Counted from the stretch's first letter, positions 15,908-25,799 are shown. The stretch is DNA of 33,890 nt from Streptomyces hayashii (GCF_024539815.1 NZ_JAHHIU010000148.1:1-33890); one strand, 5' to 3'. Program-made: numbers and translations. The notes: generated by a model from the sequence alone, not told the origin.

Positions 15908-17290
15908 TCAGGCGGGCCTGATGTTGTGGTTGAAGCGGAACACGTTATCGGGGTCGTACCCGCGTTTCACGTCGGCGAGCCGCCGGGCGTTCGCCTCGCC
16001 GACGCCCGCCACGACCCGGTCGGCGCCCTCGTCGCCGATGAAGTTGAGGTACACCGCTCCGGTGCTCCACGGCCGCGCGTCGGCCCGGACGTCCCGGACC
16101 CACTGCACGCACCGCTCGTCGTCCGCCGGGTCCTCCCACAGCCCGAAGGGGTGGACGGCCCACGGCGCGTCGCGGTACGGCACGGGGTACTCGTGCGGGC
16201 CGGCGCCGATCGCGCCGCCCTGCGGGAACAGGGCGTGCATGGTGCCGGTCGGAACAGGCACGGTCCGGCCGCGGGCGCAGTACACGTCGACGAAGTCGTC
16301 CGGGGCGCCGGTCAGGTACTCCGCCGACCAGTAGTTCCGCATTCCGGGCGGATCGTCGAGCATGCACTGGACGTCGGCGTACGGCATCGCCCCGACGACC
16401 TCGGCCTCGTGCGGCAGCGCCAGCAGGGGCTGGGCGAGCTTGCGCAGGTCCTCCTCGGACCCGGCGTACGTCAGCAGCACCCCGCACAGCAGCGAGCCGA
16501 CCAGGTGCGGCGGGACGAACTCGGCGGGCGGGCCGGTGAAGTAGATGACGGCGCCGCCCGCCTCGTCCGGGCCGGCCGTGATCAGGTCCCGATAGGTGCG
16601 GGCGACCTCGGGGCCGAAGTCCGGCAGGTGCAGCAGCAGCGCGATCGAGAACTCGGGCAGCTCGTGCAGCTTCAGGGTGAGCGCGGTGGCGACGCCGAAG
16701 TTGCCGCCGCCGCCGTGCAGCGCCCAGAACAGGTCCGGGTGCTCGTCGGCGCTCGCGCGCACCTGCCGGCCCTGCGCGGTGACCAGCTCGACGTCGAGCA
16801 GGTTGTCCACGGCCAGGCCGAAGCGCCGGTCGAGCCAGCCGGTGCCGCCGCCGAGGACGAAGCCTCCGACGCCGGTGGTGGAGGCCCGGCCGCCCGTCGT
16901 GGCCAGCCCATGGGGCTGACACGCGCGGTCCAGGTCGCTCATGGTGGCCCCGCCGGCGATCCGCACCGTCCGGGCGGCGGGATCGACGGTGACCGCGCGC
17001 ATGTGACGAAGGTCCACCACCAGGGCTCCGTCGCCCAGGGCCATGCCCGCGACGCTGTGCCCGCCGCCGCGCACCGCGACCGGCAGGTCCAGGTCGCGGG
17101 CGAAGCGCAGCGACCGTACGACGTCGGACTCGTCGACGCACTGGGCGATCACGGCCGGACGGCGGTCGATCATCGCGTTGAAGACGGTCCGGGCCTCGTC
17201 GTATCCCGGATCCTCAGGGGCGAACACGTCGCCGACCAGTTCCTCGCGCAGCGCGGACAGTGCCGCGCCCGCCGTTGATGGGGAGGCCAT
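15908..17290 (-). CDS. FAD-linked oxidoreductase, berberine-bridge-enzyme type
   Basis: The product is 460 aa. The N-terminal FAD_binding_4 domain carries 'VAVRGGGHSVAGMALGDGALVVDL', where His78 is the usual site of covalent FAD attachment. 'TGVGGFVLGGGTGWLDRRFGLAVDNLL' follows; it lacks the cysteine used by bicovalent members, so attachment is probably through His alone. The C-terminal BBE motif is 'DVKRGYDPDNVFRFNHNI'. Such enzymes oxidise sugars, alcohols or natural-product intermediates; the substrate is unknown and no signal peptide is seen. The ATG at 17290 was chosen with a GGGGGCG before it; an upstream start at 17374 adds unrelated Arg-rich sequence. Confidence 0.92.
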   Translation of the reverse strand: MASPSTAGAALSALREELVGDVFAPEDPGYDEARTVFNAMIDRRPAVIAQCVDESDVVRSLRFARDLDLPVAVRGGGHSVAGMALGDGALVVDLRHMRAVTVDPAARTVRIAGGATMSDLDRACQPHGLATTGGRASTTGVGGFVLGGGTGWLDRRFGLAVDNLLDVELVTAQGRQVRASADEHPDLFWALHGGGGNFGVATALTLKLHELPEFSIALLLHLPDFGPEVARTYRDLITAGPDEAGGAVIYFTGPPAEFVPPHLVGSLLCGVLLTYAGSEEDLRKLAQPLLALPHEAEVVGAMPYADVQCMLDDPPGMRNYWSAEYLTGAPDDFVDVYCARGRTVPVPTGTMHALFPQGGAIGAGPHEYPVPYRDAPWAVHPFGLWEDPADDERCVQWVRDVRADARPWSTGAVYLNFIGDEGADRVVAGVGEANARRLADVKRGYDPDNVFRFNHNIRPA

Positions 17291-17413
17291 GAGGCGCCCC
17301 CTTCCGTGCAGGGGCAGATGGCTCCAGCGTAGGCGGGCGCGGCGGCCCGGTCCTGTTCGGCGGCCGCACGTCACCGGTCCGTAAGACCTCGGTCCGGCGC
17401 TCGGGCCCCGGGC

Positions 17414-19216
17414 TCAGCCGCCGTACGCGCCCGACGCCGTCAGCCGCAGCGCCGTGTCGATCAGCGGGACGTGGCTGAAGGCCTGCGGGAAGTTGCCGAC
17501 CTGGCGCTGCAGGCGCGGGTCCCACTCCTCGGCGAGCAATCCGAGGTCGTTGCGCAGGGAGAGCAGCTTCTCGAAGAGCTTGCGCGCCTCGTCGACCCGG
17601 CCGATCATCGCGAGGTCGTCCGCCATCCAGAACGAGCAGGCCAGGAACGCGCCCTCGTCGCCCGGGAGGCCGTCCACGCCCTCGTCGCCGCCCGAGGTCG
17701 GGTAGCGCAGGATGAAGCCGTCCGGGGTGGACAGCTCGCGCTGGATCGCCTCGATGGTGCCGATCACCCGCTTGTCGTCCGGGGGCAGGAAGCCCATCTG
17801 CGGGATGAGCAGCAAGGACGCGTCCAGCTCCTTGGAGCCGTAGGACTGGGTGAAGGTGTTGCGCTCCTTGTCGTAACCCTTTTCGCACACGTCCCGGTGG
17901 ATGTCGTCGCGCAGCTCGCGCCACTTGTCCAGCGGGCCGTCCGCGTCGCCGGACTCGATCAGCTTGATGGTGCGGTCGACCGCGACCCAGGCCATCACCT
18001 TGGAGTGCACGAAGTGGCGGCGCGGGCCGCGCACCTCCCAGATGCCCTCGTCGGGCTCGTCCCAGTGCTGCTCCAGGTAGCGGATCAGTTTGAGCTGGAG
18101 CAGGGAGGCGTAGTCGTTGCGGGCCAGGCCGGTCATGTGGCCCAGGTGCAGGGCCTCGGTGACCTCGCCGTACACGTCGAGCTGGAGCTGGTGTGCGGCT
18201 CCGTTGCCGACCCGGACCGGGCCGGAGTTCTCGTAGCCGGGCAGCCAGTCCAGCTCGGCCTCGCCGAGCTCGCGCTCACCCGCGATGCCGTACATGATCT
18301 GCAGGTTCTCGGGGTCGCCGGCGACCGCGCGCAGCAGCCACTCGCGCCAGGCGCGGGCCTCCTCGCGGTAGCCGGTGCGCAGCAGGGAGGACAGGGTGAT
18401 GGCCGCGTCGCGCAGCCAGGTGTAGCGGTAGTCCCAGTTGCGGACGCCGCCGATGTCCTCCGGCAGGGACGTGGTGGGCGCGGCGACGATGCCGCCGGTG
18501 GGGCCGTAGGTCAGCGCCTTGAGCGTGATCAGGGAGCGGATCACGGCCTCACGGTAGGGGCCGTGGTACGTGCAGTGCTCGACCCACTCGCGCCAGAACT
18601 CCTCGGTCGCCTCCAGGGACTGCTCCGGCTCGGGCAGCGGGGGCGGCTGCTTGTGCGAGGGCTCCCACGAGATCGTGAACGCGATCCGGTCGCCGGGCGC
18701 GACCGTGAAGTCGGCGTACGTGGTGAGCGACTTGCCGTAGGTCTCGCAGTCCGTGTCGAACCACACCGAGTCCGGGCCCGCCACGGCCACCGTGCGGCCC
18801 TCGTGCTTGTGCACCCACGGCACGACCCGGCCGTAGGAGAACCGCATCCGCAGGGTCGAGCGCATCGGCACGCGGCCCGAGACGCCCTCGACGATCCGGA
18901 TCAGCTGGGGCGCGCCGTCGCGGGGAGGCATGAAATCGGTCACCCGGACCGTGCCGCGCGGGGTGTCCCACTCGGACTCCAGGATCAGCGAGTCGCCGCG
19001 GTAGGTGCGCCGGGCCGCGCGCGGCGGCGGCGCGTCGGAGGCGTGCGCCGGCCCGAGGCGCCAGAACCCGTGTTCCTCGGTGCCGAGCAGACCGGCGAAG
19101 ATCGCGTGCGAGTCGAAGCGGGGCAGGCACAGCCAGTCCACTGTCCCGTCACGGCAGACCAAGGCGGCGGTCTGCATGTCTCCGATGAGTGCGTAGTCTT
19201 CGATGCGCCCGGCCAC
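17414..19216 (-). CDS. Glycoside hydrolase family 15 protein (trehalase/glucoamylase-like)
   Basis: The product is 600 aa. It begins 'AGRIEDYALIGDMQTAALVCRDGTVDWLCLPRFDS', the N-terminal beta-sandwich start usual for bacterial GH15 proteins. The catalytic (alpha/alpha)6 region holds 'GGVRNWDYRYTWLRDAAITL' (~residues 256-275), and the C-terminal acid block is 'LLAEEWDPRLQRQVGNFPQAFSH'. Related mycobacterial proteins hydrolyse trehalose, others act on maltodextrins; which applies here is unknown. No signal peptide is seen, so it is intracellular. The GTG at 19216 has GGAG 7 nt before it on this strand. It is divergent from pyrG across a 469-bp region. Confidence 0.92.
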   Translation of the reverse strand: MAGRIEDYALIGDMQTAALVCRDGTVDWLCLPRFDSHAIFAGLLGTEEHGFWRLGPAHASDAPPPRAARRTYRGDSLILESEWDTPRGTVRVTDFMPPRDGAPQLIRIVEGVSGRVPMRSTLRMRFSYGRVVPWVHKHEGRTVAVAGPDSVWFDTDCETYGKSLTTYADFTVAPGDRIAFTISWEPSHKQPPPLPEPEQSLEATEEFWREWVEHCTYHGPYREAVIRSLITLKALTYGPTGGIVAAPTTSLPEDIGGVRNWDYRYTWLRDAAITLSSLLRTGYREEARAWREWLLRAVAGDPENLQIMYGIAGERELGEAELDWLPGYENSGPVRVGNGAAHQLQLDVYGEVTEALHLGHMTGLARNDYASLLQLKLIRYLEQHWDEPDEGIWEVRGPRRHFVHSKVMAWVAVDRTIKLIESGDADGPLDKWRELRDDIHRDVCEKGYDKERNTFTQSYGSKELDASLLLIPQMGFLPPDDKRVIGTIEAIQRELSTPDGFILRYPTSGGDEGVDGLPGDEGAFLACSFWMADDLAMIGRVDEARKLFEKLLSLRNDLGLLAEEWDPRLQRQVGNFPQAFSHVPLIDTALRLTASGAYGG

Positions 19217-19301
19217 GTGCAACTCCAGTCGAACGGCCACGTCACCCCCATGGGACACGGGGGCTGTCGCTAGTGCGGTCAAGGGGTCGTTTGTAATGCG
19301 T

Positions 19302-19365
19302 CGTTGAGCGCTGAAGCAAAGCAGCCGCTCGGCCCTCAGGGCAAAACGCCGATTATTGCTCAACG
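19302..19365 (-). other. Candidate structured RNA element upstream of the GH15 gene
   Basis: CGTTGAGC and GCTCAACG close a 64-nt segment. Inside are two smaller hairpins, GCTG/CAGC and GCCC/GGGC, giving a possible three-way junction. It could lie in the 5' leader of the GH15 mRNA, ~86 nt before its start. The fold was found by eye; no known riboswitch class was recognised, and either strand could fold. Confidence 0.3.
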
Positions 19366-19505
19366 AACTGACGAGCTCTCGTTGTTCCGGTGGGGGACGG
19401 GCGGGGGTGTGCCGTCTTGCCGACCGGGCTCGGCAGTGAGTGTCCGAGCAGGATACGACGCACGTAGATGATCTGTGTGCCGCTCCCGGCGACGCGGGTG
19501 GGCCG

Positions 19506-19538
19506 AACGGGTGAGCAACGGGTGAGAAACCGGTGTTG
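19506..19538 (+). repeat. Tandem 11-bp direct repeats
   Basis: AACGGGTGAGC, AACGGGTGAGA and the degenerate AACCGGTGTTG follow each other with an 11-bp period, one helical turn. Such spacing is used by SARP and PhoP-type regulators. They lie ~70-100 bp upstream of the pyrG -10-like element. Confidence 0.6.
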
Positions 19539-19602
19539 AAACGGCCTCCCGTGTCGGGCCGTGCGCGGAGCGTGGCCGGAAGCCATCTCTCCGAGGCGCT
19601 GA

Positions 19603-19608
19603 TACCCT
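19603..19608 (+). promoter_or_regulatory. -10-like element before pyrG
   Basis: TACCCT lies ~75 nt before the chosen pyrG start. Transcription would begin near 19615, giving a ~70-nt leader. No clear -35 is seen. Confidence 0.35.
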
Positions 19609-19685
19609 GGTAGCCCGTGGACCGGTGGTCTCGAAGCCCCCGAACCGCACACCCCAATCGCGACCACGGGAGCCCCCTCTTGGCC

Positions 19686-21350
<1,665 letters not shown>

Positions 21351-21369
21351 CACACCGGTTGTACGGTGG

Positions 21370-21411
21370 CCGGGGTGCAAACCTTCAAGGGTTTGCACCC
21401 CGGTTTCGTTT
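21370..21411 (+). terminator. pyrG intrinsic terminator
   Basis: A perfect 14-bp stem (21370-21383 with 21390-21403) with a 6-nt loop is followed by a T-rich tail. It lies 19 bp after the pyrG stop and ~30 bp before the next gene's start codon, so it separates the two genes. Confidence 0.92.
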
Positions 21412-21442
21412 GCGCAGGTGGCACGGTGGAAGGACGCAAGGC

Positions 21443-22069
21443 ATGACGATCAAGGACACTCCTCAGGCGTGGGAGATCCGGGCCACCCAGACCCCCTTCG
21501 TGGGCAACAAGACCTCGGTGCGCACCGACGAGGTGGTCATGCCCGACGGCTCCGTGGTCCGCCGGGACTACCAGGTCCATCCCGGCTCCGTGGCGGTCCT
21601 CGCCCTCGACGACGAGGACCGGGTGCTGCTGATCAAGCAGTACCGCCACCCCGTGCGGCACAAGCTGTGGGAGATCCCGGCCGGTCTGCTCGACGTCCCC
21701 GGCGAGAACCCGCTGCACGCGGCCCAGCGCGAGCTGTACGAGGAGGCGCACGTCAAGGCCGAGGACTGGCGGGTTCTCATCGACGTGTATACGACACCGG
21801 GCGGCTGTGACGAGTCGGTGCGGATCTTCCTGGCCCGGGGCCTGTCGGAGGCGGACGGACAGCGCTTCGCGGTGGAGGAGGAGGAGGCCGACATGGAGCA
21901 CGCGCGCGTGCCGGTCGCCGACCTGGTCCGGGCGGTCCTCGCGGGCGACGTGCACAACAACTGTCTGGCGGTCGGCGTGCTGTCGCTGGTGGCCGCCCGC
22001 GCCGGAGAGGGCGTCGAGGCGCTGCGTCCGGCGGAGGCCCCCTGGCCGGCCCGTCCCTTCGAGGCCTGA
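21443..22069 (+). CDS. NUDIX hydrolase, probable ADP-ribose pyrophosphatase
   Basis: The product is 208 aa. The N-terminal strand region 'VRRDYQVHPGSVAVLALDD' and 'VLLIKQYRHPV' is typical of ADP-ribose pyrophosphatases, which form domain-swapped dimers. The NUDIX region is 'GLLDVPGENPLHAAQRELYEEAHV'. It has the catalytic RE-x2-EE, but one residue more than the consensus between the first Gly and Glu, and the usual Gly near the end is His. It probably cleaves ADP-ribose to AMP and ribose-5-phosphate. The ATG at 21443 has GGAAGGA at 21428-21434. It follows pyrG, as its homologue does in mycobacteria, but a terminator lies between them. Confidence 0.92.
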   Translation: MTIKDTPQAWEIRATQTPFVGNKTSVRTDEVVMPDGSVVRRDYQVHPGSVAVLALDDEDRVLLIKQYRHPVRHKLWEIPAGLLDVPGENPLHAAQRELYEEAHVKAEDWRVLIDVYTTPGGCDESVRIFLARGLSEADGQRFAVEEEEADMEHARVPVADLVRAVLAGDVHNNCLAVGVLSLVAARAGEGVEALRPAEAPWPARPFEA

Positions 22070-22095
22070 ACCCGCCCGTCGTCGCCGTCACCCGT

Positions 22096-22134
22096 CACGA
22101 GCGGGAACGCGCCCGTTCCGCGTTCTCGCTCGTG
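22096..22134. terminator. Terminator after the NUDIX gene
   Basis: A 16-bp stem with one G-U pair (22096-22111 with 22119-22134) and a 7-nt loop lies 26 bp after the NUDIX stop. No T run follows. Confidence 0.75.
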
Positions 22135-22142
22135 GCTTGAAC

Positions 22143-22160
22143 GCGCCCCTTCCGGGGCGC
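22143..22160. terminator. Second GC-rich hairpin, possible backup terminator
   Basis: GCGCCCC (22143-22149) and GGGGCGC (22154-22160) pair around a TTCC loop, directly after the first hairpin. Confidence 0.5.
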
Positions 22161-22221
22161 CGCTCGCAGGCCTGGACTCACCCGTTCCGCGTCACCCCGC
22201 GCAGGCCCGGACCGCCCGTCG

Positions 22222-22240
22222 CCCGGTGCGTGGCACCGGG
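22222..22240. repeat. Perfect 8-bp inverted repeat
   Basis: CCCGGTGC and GCACCGGG flank a GTG loop, followed by tandem TCACCGG units. It could be a third hairpin or an operator. Confidence 0.45.
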
Positions 22241-22403
22241 TCACCGGTCACCGGTCGCCCGCCGCGAGAGCCCGCCGCCGTCCGCTTCCACCCGGCTCGG
22301 CGTCCCCTCCGGACCACTCCCGGTGTGACGATCGGCTGATCCGATCGGGGGAGTCCCGGCCGCGCGCCGCCGTGCTCCTCCCGGAACGTCGCAGAGCGTG
22401 AAC

Positions 22404-22409
22404 TAGGCT
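22404..22409 (+). promoter_or_regulatory. -10-like element before the STAND ATPase gene
   Basis: TAGGCT lies ~63 nt before the chosen GTG at 22472. No -35 is evident. Confidence 0.3.
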
Positions 22410-22471
22410 CTGGAATCACCCGATCCGGAGTCCCGGCGGGTTGCGTGCGCGGTGGGACGGGAGTGTGGCCC

Positions 22472-24538
22472 GTGACGGATCAGGCAGTGGACACAGGCGG
22501 CGCGCAGCTGTCCGGACACGCTGCGTCAGAGGGCCATTTCCTGGGCCGCACCCGGGAGTTGAAGGAACTGCGCGCCGACATCGAGCGCGCGGGGCTGGAC
22601 ACCATCTCCGGCCGGAAGGCCCCACGCGCGCGCGTGCTCCTGATCGCCGGCCGGCGAGGCTCCGGACGGACCGCGCTCGCCGAGGAACTCGTCCGGCAGG
22701 TCGCCGACCGCTATCCGGACGGCGTGCTGCGCGCCCGTCTCGCCGAGCCCGACGGCACGCCCGTGCCGGTCGAGCGCGCGGCCCGCGAACTGCTGGCCGC
22801 GCTCGACGTGCCGGCCCCCGCCGGCGCCGACGAGGACGACCTCGCGGCCCTACTGCGCGCCTCCCTCGCCCGGCGACGGGTGCTGCTGCTGCTCGACGAC
22901 GCCACCGGCGCCGAACAGGTCGACGCGCTGCTTCCCGACACCCCGCAGTGCCTGCTCGTGGCCGTCTCCTCCGGGCCCCTCACCGGCATCGCGGACGTCC
23001 GCCCCTGCACCCTGGGCGGCCTGGACACCAAGTCCGCCCTCGAACTGCTGACCCGGTACACCGGCTCCGTCCGCATCACCGTCGACCCGCTCTCCGCCGA
23101 GGGGCTCGTGGAGGCCTGCCAGGGCGAGCCCGCCGCGCTGACGCTGGCCGGCGGCTGGCTCGCCGCCCGCCCGCAGGCCGCCGTCGCCGACTTCGCCCGG
23201 CAACTCCACGCGGAGATCGACGAGGGCTCACCGCTCAGCCGGGTGTTCGGGCTCGTGCACGCCGCGCTGCCCGCCCCCGCCGCGCGGGTGCTGCGGCTGC
23301 TGTGCCTCGCCCCGGCCGGCCTCGCCGACCCGCACACCGCCTCCGCGCTGGCCGGCTGCTCGGTGGGTGCGGCCCGCACCGTCCTGGACGATCTCACCGC
23401 CCTCGGGCTGCTGCGGGCCGTGGACTCCCCGCTGCCCCAGTACGAGATCCCCGGCTGTCTGCACCCCCTGCTGCGCGCCGCCGCCGCGACCCACGACCGC
23501 CCGGCCGAGCTCCAGCTCGCCCGGGCCCGCATGCTGGAGCGCACGGTACGGCTGCTGCAGTCCTGCCGGGCCATCACCGAGACCGACAGCCCCCAGGCCC
23601 GCGAGAAGCTCCAGGGCATGCCCCGCGCCCTGCGCTTCCCCACCCCGCGCGCGGCCGCCGAGTGGCTGAGCGTGCGCCGTCCCGCCCTGCTGGCCTCCGC
23701 CCGCCTCGCGGTCGCGGACGGGGAGCTGGACACCCTCGCCCGCCGGCTGATGTCCCAGCTGGTGCGGGCGATGGTCGCGCACGTGGGCACCCGGGCGGCC
23801 GCCCCGGACCTGTACGGCGTCCACCAGCTCGTCCTGGACGTGGCCGAGCGCCGCGGGCTGCCCCGGGAGAAGGCCGCGGCCCTGCTGAACCTGGCCGACG
23901 TCGACGCCCGGACGGGCCGCACCGCCGAGGCCCTGGTGCGCTACCGGGCCGCACTGGACGCCGGACGCGAGGCGAACGACCCGTACGCGATCGGCCGCGC
24001 GATGGAATCCGTAGGCGGCGCCCACCTGGAGCTCGGGGACTACGAGCGGGCTGCCGACTGGTTCGGCCGGGCCCTCGCCCAGCGACTGGCCCGCGACGAG
24101 CGCGCGGACGCCGCGCGCCTGTACGGCCGCATCGCCACCGCGCACACCTACGCCGGGCGCTATGGCGAGGCCCAGCGGGCCTGGCGGGCCGCCGCGGCGG
24201 GGCACCGCAAGAACGGCGATGTCGGCGCGCACGCGCGGGCGTTGAGCGAGCTGGCCCGGGTCCAGGAGTACGCGGGCCGCCCCGAGGAGTCGCTGCGCAC
24301 CTGCCACGAGGCGGTGGAGTGGGCCAGGCGCGCCGAGGACACCCGACTGCAGGCCGCGGTGCAGCTGAGACTGGCCGACACCCTGGAGCGACTGGGCGAC
24401 CCGGCGGCGGCCCGCCTGCACCGGGGCGCGGCCGAGCGCATCCTGGAAGAGGAGCCCTCGGACGACGATACGGGGCCCGAACAGCCGGAACGCGCCACTA
24501 ACACCTGCGAAATCCGCAGTGCATCCGCTGAAGATTGA
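22472..24538 (+). CDS. STAND-type P-loop protein with C-terminal helical repeats, function unknown
   Basis: The product is 688 aa and resembles the ATPase plus repeat part of AfsR-like regulators, without their DNA-binding N-terminus. After 'FLGRTRELKELRADIE' (~23-38) comes the Walker A region 'GRRGSGRTALAEEL' (~60-73), in which the usual Lys is Arg. Walker B is 'RVLLLLDDATG' (~136-146), of the hhhhDD STAND kind. A winged-helix-like region follows (~265-340). Residues ~440-660 are tetratricopeptide-type repeats, such as 'ALVRYRAALDAGREANDP' and 'DYERAADWFGRALAQRLA'. Such proteins usually act as signalling or regulatory scaffolds. The GTG at 22472 sits 8 nt after GGGAG; a GTG at 22445 is also possible. 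Confidence 0.85.
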   Translation: MTDQAVDTGGAQLSGHAASEGHFLGRTRELKELRADIERAGLDTISGRKAPRARVLLIAGRRGSGRTALAEELVRQVADRYPDGVLRARLAEPDGTPVPVERAARELLAALDVPAPAGADEDDLAALLRASLARRRVLLLLDDATGAEQVDALLPDTPQCLLVAVSSGPLTGIADVRPCTLGGLDTKSALELLTRYTGSVRITVDPLSAEGLVEACQGEPAALTLAGGWLAARPQAAVADFARQLHAEIDEGSPLSRVFGLVHAALPAPAARVLRLLCLAPAGLADPHTASALAGCSVGAARTVLDDLTALGLLRAVDSPLPQYEIPGCLHPLLRAAAATHDRPAELQLARARMLERTVRLLQSCRAITETDSPQAREKLQGMPRALRFPTPRAAAEWLSVRRPALLASARLAVADGELDTLARRLMSQLVRAMVAHVGTRAAAPDLYGVHQLVLDVAERRGLPREKAAALLNLADVDARTGRTAEALVRYRAALDAGREANDPYAIGRAMESVGGAHLELGDYERAADWFGRALAQRLARDERADAARLYGRIATAHTYAGRYGEAQRAWRAAAAGHRKNGDVGAHARALSELARVQEYAGRPEESLRTCHEAVEWARRAEDTRLQAAVQLRLADTLERLGDPAAARLHRGAAERILEEEPSDDDTGPEQPERATNTCEIRSASAED

Positions 24539-24551
24539 TGCAATGAAAGGC

Positions 24552-24579
24552 TAGACAGCGGGAACGCCTTCATTAAACT
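24552..24579 (+). promoter_or_regulatory. Candidate ald promoter
   Basis: TAGACA (24552-24557), 16 bp, then TAAACT (24574-24579) resembles a vegetative sigma promoter. It lies ~105 bp before the ald start and ~13 bp after the preceding stop. Confidence 0.45.
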
Positions 24580-24683
24580 GGCTCTGCCGCACGTTCTCCT
24601 GTGGTGCGTCCCGGTGTGTCCTGTACCTCCGGGAATGTCTTCGCTGTACCCCCACACCCTCTGAGCCAAGGACCGTGATCGAC

Positions 24684-25799
24684 GTGAAGGTCGGCATCCC
24701 CCGCGAGGTCAAGAACAACGAGTTCCGGGTGGCCATCACCCCCGCCGGTGTGCACGAGCTCGTGCGCCACGGCCACCAGGTCGTCGTCGAACGAGGCGCC
24801 GGTGTCGGCTCGTCCATCACGGACGAGGAGTACCTGGCCGCGGGCGCGCGCATCCTGGAGACCGCCGACGAGGTGTGGGCCACGGCCGACCTGCTGCTGA
24901 AGGTCAAGGAGCCCATCGCCGAGGAGTACCACCGCCTCCGCAAGGACCAGACGCTCTTCACGTACCTGCACCTGGCGGCGTCCAAGGAGTGCACCGACGC
25001 CCTCGTCGAGTCCGGCACCACCGCGATCGCCTACGAGACCGTCGAGCTGCCGAGCCGCGCGCTGCCGCTGCTCGCCCCGATGTCCGAGGTCGCGGGCCGG
25101 CTGGCCCCCCAGGTCGGCGCCTACCACCTCATGCGCGCCAACGGCGGCCGCGGTGTGCTGCCGGGCGGCGTCCCGGGCGTGCTGGCCGCCAAGGCGGTCG
25201 TCATCGGCGGAGGGGTCTCCGGCTGGAACGCGGCGCAGATCGCCATCGGCATGGGCTTCCACGTGACCCTGCTCGACAAGGACATCAACAAGCTCAAGGA
25301 AGCCGACAAGATCTTCGGCACGAAGATCCAGACCGTCGTCTCCAACGCCTTCGAGCTGGAGAAGGCCTGCCTGGAGGCCGACCTCGTCATCGGCGCCGTG
25401 CTCATCCCGGGCGCCAAGGCCCCGAAGCTGGTCACCAACGAGCTGGTGTCCCGGATGAAGCCCGGGAGTGTCCTTGTCGACATCGCGATCGACCAGGGCG
25501 GCTGCTTCGAGGACTCCCGTCCCACCACGCACGCCGAGCCGACCTTCCCGGTCCACAACTCGGTGTTCTACTGCGTCGCCAACATGCCCGGCGCGGTCCC
25601 CAACACCTCCACCTACGCGCTCACCAACGCCACGCTGCCCTACATCGTCGAACTGGCGGACAAGGGCTGGGTGGAGGCGCTGCGCCGCGATGCGGCGCTG
25701 GCCAAGGGTCTCAACACCCATGACGGCAAGGTCGTTTACCGCGAGGTCGCCGAGGCGCACGGCCTGGAGCACGTGGAGCTGGACTCCCTGCTCGGCTGA
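24684..25799 (+). CDS. ald: L-alanine dehydrogenase
   Basis: The product is 371 aa, exactly the usual family length. It starts 'KVGIPREVKNNEFRVAITPAGVHEL'. Catalytic Lys and His lie in 'LLLKVKEP' and 'YLHLAAS'. The NAD-binding region is 'VIGGGVSGWNAAQIAIGMGFHVTLLDKD', and a later catalytic Asp lies in 'DIAIDQGGCFEDSRPTTH'. It catalyses reversible oxidative deamination of alanine to pyruvate and ammonia with NAD. The GTG at 24684 is chosen over GTG 24675 because AAGGA (24668-24672) is too close to the latter and the family N-terminus begins here. A terminator hairpin follows at 25886. Confidence 0.96.
   Translation: MKVGIPREVKNNEFRVAITPAGVHELVRHGHQVVVERGAGVGSSITDEEYLAAGARILETADEVWATADLLLKVKEPIAEEYHRLRKDQTLFTYLHLAASKECTDALVESGTTAIAYETVELPSRALPLLAPMSEVAGRLAPQVGAYHLMRANGGRGVLPGGVPGVLAAKAVVIGGGVSGWNAAQIAIGMGFHVTLLDKDINKLKEADKIFGTKIQTVVSNAFELEKACLEADLVIGAVLIPGAKAPKLVTNELVSRMKPGSVLVDIAIDQGGCFEDSRPTTHAEPTFPVHNSVFYCVANMPGAVPNTSTYALTNATLPYIVELADKGWVEALRRDAALAKGLNTHDGKVVYREVAEAHGLEHVELDSLLG

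Larger units (their letters stand above)
19217..19685. other. 469-bp divergent regulatory region between the GH15 gene and pyrG
   Basis: No gene is seen here. It holds a possible 64-nt folded element (19302-19365), tandem 11-bp direct repeats (19506-19538) and a TACCCT -10-like element (19603-19608) facing pyrG. It probably contains promoters for both genes. Confidence 0.7.
22070..22471. other. 402-bp intergenic region with serial hairpins
   Basis: No gene is seen. Three strong hairpins follow one another at 22096-22134, 22143-22160 and 22222-22240, with short direct repeats between them (CCCGTTCCGCGT at 22112 and near 22187, and TCACCGG in tandem near 22241). A TAGGCT -10-like element at 22404-22409 faces the next gene. 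Confidence 0.65.

Noticed and set aside
15908..17374. A longer flavin oxidoreductase starting at 17374
   Set aside because: The extra 28 residues are Arg-rich and unlike the family, and a ribosome binding site supports 17290.
17471..19273. A 600-aa open frame on the + strand opposite the GH15 gene
   Set aside because: It mirrors the GH15 gene, whose motifs and ribosome binding site are clear; the product has no recognisable domain.
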